DNA from: Neelides folsomi
Taxonomy: Eukaryota; Arthropoda; Collembola; Neelipleona; Neelidae
Length of the DNA: 64,000 nucleotides
NCBI GenBank assembly: GCA_034687125.1
Contig: JAQGBZ010000063.1
Location: forward strand, 175,047 to 239,046
Direction of reading: 5' to 3'
Of the stretch, positions 35,559-52,956 are shown piece by piece. Below the pieces are notes generated by a model, which searched no databases, had not been told where the DNA came from, and saw only the letters and a program-made list of their open reading frames with translations. The stretch's first letter is position 1, and each line of letters starts with the position of its first letter. The translations under genes were made by a program, and so were the position numbers.

Positions 35559-38500
35559 GGCTCAGGCCGATGCGGTCTCCGCTTTACTCACTGTCTGCAC
35601 GGCTGATCCGAGGAGGAGCATCTCATCTGACGAGACCCCACTGGCACTGTTCTATTGTTCTCACGAATCACATGGGTATTCACATTTCGAATTCGTCCTC
35701 GGATTTGGACCAAATTCGCGCCACTCGTCTTTATTAAATTTACTGGCTTGGCTGGGTCAGATCCGGAGCCGTGTGGTCGAGGTCGAGGGGGCCATGGAGG
35801 TTCTGACCTCAGGGCTGTGGGCGAGGTGGGCGAGAAGGCCGATGCGAGGTGGTGTTCCCTCCTCGCCTGCTCGTCTCAGACTCACTGCACTTCACTGGGG
35901 TCTCCTCATACTCGAGGCTCGGATCCCCTGCAGACTCGCGAGCTCTCGACTCACTTGATTTCCCCTCAAGACTGCGGCCCTCTCAAATTCGCAGGAGTGG
36001 TGGAGACAGGGTACGACGGCGCTTCGCAAGCCCTTCTTCTCTCCAGGAGAGATTCCTTACCCGCTCGCCCTGCCCAACAAGTGCGAATCCCTCTGAGGAG
36101 GATCCCGTGAGGAGAGTAGGGAGAGCTCAACTGCGTCTAGTCAGTCCAAGAGCTCGAATCTCCTCCTCAGGCAAATAACTTCCAGCACAGGAGAAGTCGG
36201 TAAAAACGGCTCACACAACGAGGACTCCTAAGTAAGAACAACCAGACGAGGTCCCTTTGTTTCTCCCTCTTAAGCCACTTAATTATACGGAACTTCTGCT
36301 CATGTTCTCCGGCCGAAGGACCTCATTAACCATTCGAGATAGAGACTGAAGGACGGAGATAAATTCGGTCGGAGGGACGTTGGAGAGCTTATGGGAGTCT
36401 TGGGATCCGGGTTGGAGATAATAAAAATCCTCATATCGCGATCTCCGAGTTAATAAGGAATGAATGATGAGCTCCCCGGCTCCCTCTTCAAGATTAGATT
36501 ATTAATACATGAAGGGAGAGCAGATGGTTATCTTGGCCAAGGCGGATCCCTCAGGCTCCATTCAAACATTTGATCGGTACGGAAGGCGTTGAAATGAATT
36601 GAGGACATAATGAGGTTCGCAATGGCGGTTTCCTCTCTTCCGTTCCTCAGCTTTCTTACCCCAACGACCTCCAATTTCATTAATACTTAATTCTCTCCTC
36701 TTCCTCGACGACCTGAGGAGACCAAATAGAATTTAAATAAATTGGGCAGAAAATCTTATGGGTGTTTTCGACTATGAAGCTTGGACTCCCTCGGAGCCGA
36801 TCCAATTACCTTTTCCTCCATTTAAGCTCATAAGCCCCAAGTATACACCTACTTGTGAGGATAGAATAGAATGTTCCAAATTGCGCCTCTCGGAGAAGAT
36901 GGGAAAGGAATTAAAAACATCCCCGGGAATCAAAATTAAACATGAGATCAAAAGGAGCTTAAACCCGAAGATAGACATGAAGAGGAAAAAGAGGAAAATG
37001 CGATTCGCGATTCCGAGCTGCCCAATTCAATGCCCAACATCCATAGAAAATGAATGAAGGTGGGATGGGGTCCATTATGCGGAGATATGGATACGGGAGT
37101 CCCATATAAGAAATGAGGCGGCGGAGGAGAACCCGAATCTATAAAACATAAAACTTGCATTTCAACATCGTTCCGCCTCCCTCGAATCCGAATGTGTGGG
37201 CCATGTGGAAGCATAAATACATGAGGTATATGGGGATATATCCCATTCCTCGGCCCTCTTTGAATTCCTTTTCTCGAAATAATATGAATTTATAGGCTAC
37301 TCCATTCTTCTCGCTTCCACTTCTTCGGATCCGAAGAGAATCCTCAAAGAGAATCCTAAGCATATACCAGGGAGAAATCCCTATGTCTCCGACTGAGAGT
37401 GTGAGAGCGGTAGATCGCGGAGTTGAGCAGGAACGCTTCCCCACCTCACTGCCTCCATTCCCCATTTTCATTTCGCATTCCTCAGCCTCCAACTCTCCAC
37501 TTACCATTGAGCATAATTCCAGACTTTGCCTCCAATTGGCATAACTTCTTTCAGCGACAGCCACTTGTTCTTCCCCGCCCTTTGCGCACACTTCTCGCCT
37601 TTGATTGTAATGCAAAGTAGTAGTGTAATGGAGCTTTTAAGAGCTCCAACAGGACTGGTAAGTTAATGAAAGAATACATAAGTAATAATGAAGTTGACAG
37701 AAGCCGTCCTTGTTTGACGACCCAGAGCCTCTTGGCGACCTTCCCAACATAAAGGCATTTTTAACTCCCGAGCCCTCTTGGCATTCTGAAGGAGCTGTCA
37801 AGTGTTGGAGACTCCTGGGCTTCGATGTCAAGTTGAAGGCAAGAGGGTTTTACCTGTTCGCTGCAAGCGATCCAATTTTACCCTTTTTCCAACTCAATCC
37901 GCTCGGGTGTCTGGGAAATTATCCTCATTAAATATTCCCATGTGATGTTCAATTGCCCCTCGAGGGTCGGACGTTGGAGTTCTCCATTGTCTTTTGGGCT
38001 GATGGGAAATGATGAATTCATTAGATTGCCGCTTCCTCTATTAAGATCCTATTAGACTGATGGGGATGAATAAGTAAACTCCATAATCTCCTACCAGGCG
38101 GAAAGAATGCTAGCAAATGAAAATTGCCACAAACAGAGATTGTGACGTGACAAGAGAAGGCCTCACTCAATAATTCATAAAGGAGGTTGAAGGGCCGTCC
38201 GATGCAGAGGCCGATTAGGATGAGATGCATGGGCCCAGAATGGCACTTTGAAGAAATAACCTCGGTTGGTCAACAGGACTTTGTTTTTATTAGAAAACCC
38301 TGAGTGGCTCTCACTTCATTCTCATACAGGCACTACATAATATTTTATCTTAATAAGTGGAGTTGTGGGGCCACGACACATCGGCCCCCAAATGTCCATA
38401 TTCATAATCTTGAGAGGAAGAGATAAGAAAACAAATGTAGGGGAGACACAAAGAGAGGGAGGAGAGAAGGAAGAATAAAGAAGACACAGGATATTGACTC

Positions 38501-40660
38501 AGTGTAATGGGCTTTCCTAACTCAATTTTGTCCTTTGACCTCGGGATTGGCGGCGAGGGGAAAGAGGGCCTCAATTAATTTCACCTTCTTCTCGAGGCCT
38601 TTCATCTTCTGGAGTGCCCTTCATCCCTCTTTTCCTTATGTTTATGTATGGATGTGTCAAGAGCCGTGTCCCTTCAGGATCAGGAGGAACAGTTCGAACT
38701 CACCACTCGCTACACTCTCACGTCTTAAGTATAATATTCCACAGTCTACTTTTAGTATTTATATACTTACACTTTAAACTTCTCTTACGCTATCAACTCC
38801 AGTCAATTGAACTTGTAATAAGGGAAAGGCTGCTAAACTTCACATATAAAGGGGTATAAGAACGAGTCAACAGGATAGGTTTCCTAATTATTATATTAAA
38901 TGAATCATAAAGTGATTCTCTCTCTCTCTCCGGTCACAGAAGTTGAGTCTCTTTTTGATAGCACTTCCAATTAATCCGTCCTCTTCCACAAATTCACGGC
39001 TACGTAATTAAGTTAGGGTTTGAAAGGATGGTCGGGGCCGGAAAGTTTTTAAATCCGTATTTATCGAATCTCAACGCTCATTCCCCACTTCCTCGTTAAT
39101 CTCCTCCAAAGCGGAGGACCCGAGGTTTAAGTGAAAATTGTGTAAGAAAGGACTCGTTTATTATTCAATCTCTCCACTTTCACTCCGTCCTTTGAGAAAC
39201 AAGCTTCTTCGCGTCCTTCTCCCTTAGCAGAGACGATAATTCGATTTGCTCAGCCGCTCATCGGCTTCTTCCTGGAGCCCTAGTGGGGAACCTTCCTTTC
39301 ACTTTCTAATTAATTAGGAGCTCATTATGATGACATATAGAGTAATAAATACCTACCTAATCACATCATAATAATAAGTTAAGTCCAATGGCATTATACT
39401 CATAAACACGTGTAGGTGTGCCTGCTGTTGTATAATAGGTATTCAGAAACGAACACTTCCCTCCCACGTTTCACGCTTAATTTATGTCCTAATTGCTAAA
39501 ATAGGCTTCTTCTTCATACTCAATTTGACATGAACTCATAAGGAGGTAAAAGGGGTAGAGACTTTGTAAAAAATAAATGATTGATCATAATGCAGGCTCT
39601 AGCAATATTACAACAACGTTCGTACTCATTCTCTCTTTTAACGAATGAAAGACTCTTCTAATCAAAAATCAATAGTATTGTATGATTAAAAGCAATATAC
39701 AAATTGTGTTCTTTTCCCTCAAGATAAACCTTACATACGAAGTGGTAGCAAATGCTGCTTGCTGCTGAGAAGTACACCAAATACATGTACTATACAATAT
39801 AGCGTAAAATATTGCTCACGACAGTGTGGAAACTTTTTAGAATGGCTGAAAGGGAATCGCGAGAGAAGCGAGTCTCGAACTTTTTCTTCAGTTTTATGTA
39901 ATTTTACTTTTAAATAACATTACATAATAGTTTATATTTTAATCTCCTAATTCCTGACCTCCTAATGCTTACACTATATAGTTAGGATATTAGGTTTAAT
40001 AATATTTAAAATGTCATATATTATATATGTAAATTTATTCAAGTATCTGAGGAATTCTATCGTATGAATCGGCTGACGTGAGAAATTTATTGCCCCGCTC
40101 CCCCGGCACTCACCAAAGAGGCTCTTAAATAAGATGATAAAATCGTATTTGGTATTTTACATGTGTATTCATATTTCATACGAAGTTGTTGATTTATAAT
40201 ATTTATAATATTATTATGTTTAATAGTTAATAAGAGAGGTTAAAAAGTAGGCATCGTTAATTATGTGGGTGTCGGCAACAGAAATAATTTTCTTCACTAA
40301 AAGTTTAGGAGATCCTAGTCAATTTCTATTTATGAATGTTTCTACCATCAAATTTTAAAGTTCAGCAGGGAGAACTAATCAATATATTTTATAAGTAATT
40401 TTAAATTAATCCTATCAAGTTTTACGTAAATGATTTTCAGATTTTTCTTCTCTTTCGACTTTGCGACTTCTCTCATCTCTCAACCTCTTTTGTAGCTTTG
40501 GTGTGTGTATACATAAGGTTCCTAATTTTTCACTTGTTTTAAGGGGGTGTCCAATTAAAGTAATGAGATGCTTCCACTATTCTTAAATAGGATATCAATT
40601 TGGTTTGGAGGGAAACTGCTCAATGTTCTTGTTCCTTCGGCGATGACGGTGATGGAGGTA
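35559..40660. other. intergenic; less A+T-rich non-coding island
   Basis: 5.1 kb between the PLC start and the end of shaggy. The part at about 35560-38800 is clearly less A+T-rich than the surroundings, with many chance frames on both strands (largest 35413-35958 and 35655-36110, overlapping in different frames; also 36758-37057). None shows a domain, a signal peptide or splice-consistent neighbours. It probably contains the PLC promoter, 5' UTR and regulatory sequence. A CT microsatellite lies near 38915-38930. The remainder to 40660 is A+T-rich and includes the shaggy 3' UTR. Confidence 0.4.
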
Positions 40661-46773
<6,113 letters not shown>

Positions 46774-49058
46774 GGTGGAGTCTCTTGTTGACCGAGGGTG
46801 GTGGCAGAGGAATGGGGGAAGAAAAGAGAAGGCGGGTATCGGCTGTCAAAGGGTTCTTCTTCTTCTGACGTTCTCTCGCTTTACTCTCTCATTTCTCGTA
46901 CCGGGTCGATGGAACCTTCACCTGGCGACCTGACTTGCACCGAGGGGACGAGGACGAGGGTGGTGGACACGATGGACTTGAACGAACGAGATTAATTTTG
47001 CTCCTCTCTTCGGGATGGAATTTTGATTCGGAGAAGGAGAGGCGGCCGTTGAGGTGCCGAATAAACAAACGGGAATGAAATAAATATCGGGGTCGCAGGG
47101 CAACTGGAGCAGGGAAGGGACGTGGAGGCTCAGAGAGCGAGCAACTCCACTCGAAGTCGCCTTCGACTTCGAATTTTCTCAAAATTTCACCTTTGCCAGC
47201 CCTGAAGTCGTCATTTTGATCAAATCATTCAGAGAGGGGAATGTCATCGGGCCACTGCGCATCTTCGCCCCAACCGCTCCCATTCAAATATCTCGCCATG
47301 CCATGTGCAAATGCTACCTCCGCCTCCGCCACAAACCACCTCGGGCAAAATTACACCTACGCCACCATGCCCCGACGACAATCCACAAAGACAATCTTCA
47401 GGAGGATCGCTATTACACACCGCTTAATGACTTTAAAGATGGTCTATTTCTCATGAGAATTGTATTTACTATTAGTGCCTCATTCCTTGCTACTTTAGAT
47501 GAAATATCTACGCATAGACGTCTACTTGAAAAAAGTCTCAATGCACCGTTCTTTTTTGATAAATTCTATCCAGTAAATTCTATTTTACGTTAATATAAAT
47601 AAATGTTTAAGGATTTATAATTTACAACATTTGCATAAAGAGAATATGCTTCGTTTATAATTAACCTAAAGAGCATAGGGATTTACTATTTGCAAATATT
47701 TTAAGAGAATTGTAAGAGAAAGAAGAGAACAATTGAAGAATAAATGTTAATTAGATTATTTTGCAATTTAAGTTTTTTATATCAAAAAATTAACCATAGT
47801 AAGATTTAATAAATTAGAAAGATAATATTCGATAATTGATTAAATGGGTAATTTTAATATTGTGTCATTGAAGTCATTTTTGTTTTATAATTAAATGAGA
47901 ACAATGAGTACTATAAGAAAGATAATTCCATTAGAGAGATAAATTACTGGCAGTATAAAAATGACAAATGATTTTGAACAATAAGTTTTTAATAAAATTT
48001 GTCTTATCAATCAAAGTTATCGTGTTGATTCGTTTACATTAAATGGCCTATAATGTAGGATTTTACAGGCGAGCCTGGAAGACCAGAAGGATTTTAAACT
48101 GGACACCGGAATAAGAGTAAACTTCATATTGGTTGAAGAAATCGTTAGATAAATAATGGTTATCAAACATAAACTGTCAATTGTCATATTCATTTGATCT
48201 GATCATTATTTTTTAAGTCTATCAAACCGAATTGAATAGATACGGGGTCTCGAAAAAGAAGGGAGCAAATTGTATTATCATTACATTATTTTATAAGGTA
48301 CCTAGTTTTTAACTTCTTCCGATTAGATACCTAAGTTTAACTTCGTTATGATTAGCTATTCAATTCATACCATTTTTAAGCAACTTTCTGCTCTCCATAA
48401 ACCAAATACAATACAAATTATGTATTAAATGAGTGGAAAAGCATAATGCCTCCATACTTTTATAATAATGTAGGTATAGCAAAATATTTCAGAATGCAGC
48501 AATGGTGAATTGTATGAACAATTGAGATATCGAGGCAATTTTTTTAATAATTTAATATACCTTTTCGATACTAGGTAGATACAGTATCTCTCTTCGATAT
48601 AATAAATATAACTCCTGACTCCTGCTCGTAATGAGATATCTGTTAATACCGATATCAGATTTAATATATGTTTATATAAATATTACATATCATACACCTG
48701 TATGTTTGTTAGGTATCGCATACATTTAATTATTTACGATACATTCGGTATGTGTGTTTAGTTTTGCGAACATATTGTACTTTTGGTACATATAAGTAGT
48801 ATCCAATTCGGAAACGTCTATTTTCAATATCAACCTAATATTATAATTTATACTGATGTTACTTATTGTTAGATAAATTGATAACAATATGATCCTACTA
48901 ATGGTAGTATACCTTCATAATCATTGTTATCTAACGGTGGGGCCCGATATGATGTTGGGACATCAAAATTGTGGTGTATCAAAAGGTTGGTGGTGGCGAC
49001 TTCTCCAGTTGTCTTTGTATGAAAGTGGCTATTGACACTTTTTGAAGACCTCTCTGAA
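46774..49058. other. 5' region of shaggy and flank of vnd
   Basis: The first ~650 bases (46774-47430) are less A+T-rich and probably hold the shaggy promoter and 5' UTR; they include a perfect palindrome at 47151-47172. Around 47216-47440 all three plus frames are partly open (largest 47216-47593, 125 codons), which argues for base composition rather than coding. From 47600 to 49000 the sequence is A+T-rich and gene-free; the end is probably vnd promoter and 5' UTR. Confidence 0.4.
47151..47172. repeat. perfect inverted repeat, 9-bp arms, 4-bp loop
   Basis: TCGAAGTCG and CGACTTCGA are separated by CCTT, about 380 bases upstream of the shaggy ATG. It would form a stable hairpin if transcribed. 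Confidence 0.75.
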
Positions 49059-52000
49059 ATGTGCTCAACATCCTATTATGATGATTGGCCGCACATGGGA
49101 ATTTATCACTCCGAAGAACCTTTGTATACCTGGGCTTCGGATAATTTTGACTCCGAGGAAGTTTCTTCTTACAGGTGAATATTCTCCACAATTATTTGTT
49201 CAACAACTTACAATGATTATTCAATTAATAGCTATATTTTCTCGGACAATTTATAGGTCTGTGCGATGTTTATGCTATGAAATTTAATTTAGTTAACTTT
49301 GTTGGTCTCACTGTTGAGCACATCTATGTACCTGTTCATATACTAAATATAATATAAATATGCTGTAGTAGTAAAGTTAAACTCCACTACTGTATGGTAT
49401 ATACTTATACTTATAAAAATCAAAAAGGATAAGCTATCATATTTTACACCTAATACCAATAATTTGTAACGAAAGATGGATAGAACAATTACCTATGTGA
49501 AAAGTTTATGCTTATATGAATAACAAGGTAAATAATTATAATTGTATTCGTATATCAAATTGTTTGTATTTTGTATGTCGGCATTTACTCTATTTAAAAT
49601 GTTATTTATTCAATTGATTTTAAATCAACGTTGATAGCAAACATGTTCCTAATTAATATAATAATGTAGTTCACACATGGTACTAGTCTTTCTCATTTTC
49701 TAATATGATTAATATAATGTATGCAGTATGTATATAACTACATATCAATGATAGATTTTGAATTAATAGATACTTATGTAAATATCTTTTAGGAGTTTTC
49801 TTGAGATTGACATTTTTTCTTAAGAATATTACAATTGGAGTCCATATTGTATTGCTACAAAAAATAATTTAAATGTTGAGCTCATTTAGTTCATATTGCA
49901 AAATTTTTAATAGAAAAAATGTTAACTCAACTACAGTTAGTTGGCAGCTCTGGCCGCGCTCCACGGCCTGACAGATTAAATTGATATGTGAATATATGGT
50001 AAATGTAATCTTTGTCCTTATCAATAGAGAAAGATGCATTAATTTTATTGAGTCAATTAATTCCAATTTACTCAATCATAATCAAGGAAGATAAGATAAT
50101 TAAAAGTCTCTATTTTTTACCACACCTGAAAATATATTAATTATAATGCCATCCACAAGGGCACCTTCCACAATATCCTTTTTTGAGGCTCAGCCAACAA
50201 TTTTTAAGACATGATATGGGAATTGCTTACATCACTAAAATTAATGTAATGAATCAAATTTTACACCATTATTTTGATATCAACATTAGATAAATGAGAA
50301 TTTTGAATTATGGCTATGTTGGTCATTTATTAATTAATTTAAACGCGTCCTAATGTCTAATCCATTATTGCAAATTACAACAATAATAATATTTTATTAA
50401 TGATTTAGGGAGAAATTTAGCGAATTGAAAATGACGAGCTTTCACCATTCACAGTCTCCTTCCCATTCCGGGTTCCAGCGTCCTTCAAGTTTTAATGTCC
50501 GTGATATCCTCGACCTTCCAGCGACAGAACCCCGACATCATCAAGGGCTCTTCTCCCCCTATCACTACGGTCACTCATCCCCATACACGCTGGAGCAATT
50601 GGACTCTCATCACCTCCATCATCTCCATAGCTTAGATGGACCTTCACCTTTCATTCCCAACTGGAGCGTTATTCAGCCGAACCATTTATTGGAAGGGGGG
50701 TTGTCGGCGGGTCCGCTTCGCCTCTCAGAACCACCACTTCTTGATGACCACCTGGGGACCGAACATTATCTCTCCAGAGGCCTTGAACCAATCTCCCATG
50801 ATAGTACTGACGAGCCCAGGCCGAGGTACTGAGCTCCATTAGTTAAATTTAACCATAATAGAATATGTGGAGATTAGATCTAAATTAAAATGATTGAAGA
50901 TTTGACATGGATGAATTTATTTTAGCGAGTGCTTCAGGAGGCCTATTGATATCGTCCCTGCTGACTCCAGCACGAATGACCCCATCCTTTCCGCTAACCC
51001 GCTCAAGGAAGAAAGAGTTTCCGTCATTGTCAAGGACGAGTACTTGAGCGCTCCTCATATAGGTGCTTTTTATAGTTATTTTAATGCCCTATCCCGATTC
51101 TTATCTATTTATTGTGTAATTAAGATTATTATTAATTGATGTTTTAATCGATCTGCCAATTACAAGGATGTGAAACCAATTAAAGGCACAACGTTCAGTT
51201 ATCCGTAAAAACAATAATAATAGTAAAAATTAAGTGTTACGGTTCAAAGGTTTAAAATTATTGATAAGAGCGTGGTGAAAACCGTTAATTTTAAAATAAT
51301 AATATTTAATTATTAAAAGTCTAACATTATATTAAAAATTCAGCTATTTTTACGGCCCTGTTTTAATGCAACAATGTGTGATCATTTGATTAATATTGTT
51401 AATTAACGAGTCTTATCAAAAATTATTTATTAATAATTACGCTATAAGATGAAATGGTTTAATAGTGAATTAAATTAAAATGATTTTTCTAGAATCGATG
51501 ACAGATTTAGAAGAAACAGAAGTTTTAAGTGCTACTAGAAATGCAATGAAACTTCCGTTATTGAGACAAGACTCACAAACAAGTACTTGCTCCGTCTCGA
51601 CCGGAGTTTGCACAGGGAGCGAACAAGAAGAAGAGGAATGCGACGTTGAAGTAAACGGAGAAAAACGGGGAAAGAAACGAAAGCGGAGGATTCTCTTTAC
51701 AAAAGCTCAAACATTCGAGTTAGAAAGAAAATTTCGACAGCAGCGTTATTTATCAGCTCCTGAGCGTGAACACCTGGCCAACCTCATTAGGCTAACTCCA
51801 ACTCAAGTGAAGATTTGGTTCCAAAACCACCGGTACAAGACAAAGAGGTAAGAAAGAGCTGAGAGGAGCAACGGTCAAATAATGAAGTGACAGTCTGTAT
51901 GAAGCAGGTCGCCGAAAGAATCCAGAGGAGGAGGGTCGATGGATCTCGGGCCAACACGACCAAGGCTTTCCCTCCCGTCCCTTGGAGAAGATGCGATGGG

Positions 52001-52202
52001 AGCAGCGAGTTCCGGTGGGGCCCTGAGGTCGGGTCATTTCTTCAAGCGCCTCTCCGAGCCGGCCTATCTCCCCTCCTTCTCCTCCTTTGACAACTCCATG
52101 AAGAAAAAGGGTCCCGAGTCGGCCTTCGACTTGTTCCAACAGGGATCTTTAATAGGGAAGACGAACCCGGCAACTCGGTGGTGGACTCCCCCTGCATTCT
52201 AA
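49059..52202 (+). CDS. vnd: NK2-class homeobox transcription factor, vnd/Nkx2.2 type
   Basis: Coding exons 49059-49174, 50409-50825, 50926-51062, 51493-51847 and 51908-52202 give 439 aa. vnd patterns the ventral neuroectoderm in arthropods. An eh1-like TN repressor motif ([11 protein letters not shown]) is at residues 66-76, an acidic stretch precedes a basic one, and the homeodomain covers 285-344 with Q50, N51 and Y54 (residues 334, 335, 338). Tyr54 marks the NK2 class, and [14 protein letters not shown] with [13 protein letters not shown] favours vnd over scarecrow. The last intron is only 60 bp and cuts homeodomain codon 58. The first exon is inferred: its ACAG|GTGAAT donor in phase 2 fits two acceptors 12 bases apart (50408 and 50420) in the frame of the next exon. 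If it is wrong, the start is ATG 50431 (393 aa). The NK2-specific domain expected downstream of the homeodomain is not seen. Confidence 0.9.
51063..51492 (+). other. vnd intron before the homeobox exon
   Basis: A 430-bp phase 1 intron, A+T-rich, nothing further recognised. Confidence 0.7.
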
Positions 52203-52407
52203 ATTTGATCTCTCCGACAATCAGATATCCCAAGGTCCTAATGCTCAACTTCCAGATATTATCAGTTGGTTCTATCACAATTGTAATCGTTAGCTATTCG
52301 AATCGCTATCACCAGTAGCCAAGTTCTGTCTTAATGGACATAATTAATTCCAATTCAGTGCAAAATACATAACATTATAGTACATTAGTCATTTTATGTA
52401 CTGTACA

Positions 52408-52413
52408 AATAAA
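52408..52413 (+). promoter_or_regulatory. polyadenylation signal of vnd
   Basis: AATAAA 206 bases past the stop codon, followed by a T-rich stretch. Confidence 0.6.
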
Positions 52414-52896
52414 AGTTTTTGAATATCTCCCTTTGTACGTATTTTAATTAAATGGCCAACGTTGCACAATAGCTTCAACCTTACGTACCGTGAAGATAAT
52501 CTAATTACACTAATGAGATGAGTCATAATAAGGGAATAATATTGCATTTAATGTTTATTACTTCCAAACACTGATAATTGATAATTTTAATGTATTGAAA
52601 AGTTTCGACACAATATTTAAATGTTCATCCACAAAATAATAATAATCGTTATCATAAATCATCTTATCATCTTACAATTAATTTCATCACACACATATTT
52701 TTGATATGAGATACTAACCTATGATACTTATATGAATATACGAAATAGACTCTACATATATGATAGACTATACTGTAGGCATTCGATATGGGATGTGTTA
52801 TGGTATTTATGGTATTACTGTATGGGATGACCAGAAGTGAACTTAAACGGCCATAATAAAAATAAATATTAAAAACTTACAGTTTTCACTATATGA
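52414..52896. other. short intergenic between convergent vnd and F-box genes
   Basis: About 480 bp, A+T-rich. It contains many short TATGGTAT/ATATGATA-like repeats near 52740-52830. No gene seen. Confidence 0.5.
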
Positions 52897-52902
52897 TTTA
52901 TT
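52897..52902 (-). promoter_or_regulatory. polyadenylation signal of the F-box gene
   Basis: AATAAA on minus (TTTATT on plus), about 55 bases beyond the stop. Confidence 0.5.
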
Positions 52903-52956
52903 TTAAAGATTATAACATTTTGGTTCCAATAGAGAAAAAGAAGCCTACATTTGTTA

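Noticed and set aside
35413-36178. Overlapping long plus-strand frames opposite the PLC start
   Set aside because: They overlap each other in different frames, partly mirror the first PLC coding exon, and show no recognisable protein.
36758-37057. 99-codon Lys-rich frame
   Set aside because: No domain, no conserved motif, and the opposite strand is equally open; likely compositional.
47216-47593. 125-codon plus frame divergent from shaggy
   Set aside because: All three plus frames are open in the less A+T-rich part, and the frame then runs into A+T-rich DNA with no domain; probably shaggy 5' flank.
48985-49058. A second plus frame (GDFSSCLCMKVAIDTF) running into the vnd first exon with an apparent +1 frameshift at a T5 run, suggesting a pseudogene
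   Set aside because: The downstream frame stands on its own with an ATG at 49059 and a phase-matched splice to the next vnd exon, so no frameshift is needed. The upstream frame is best read as 5' UTR by chance open.
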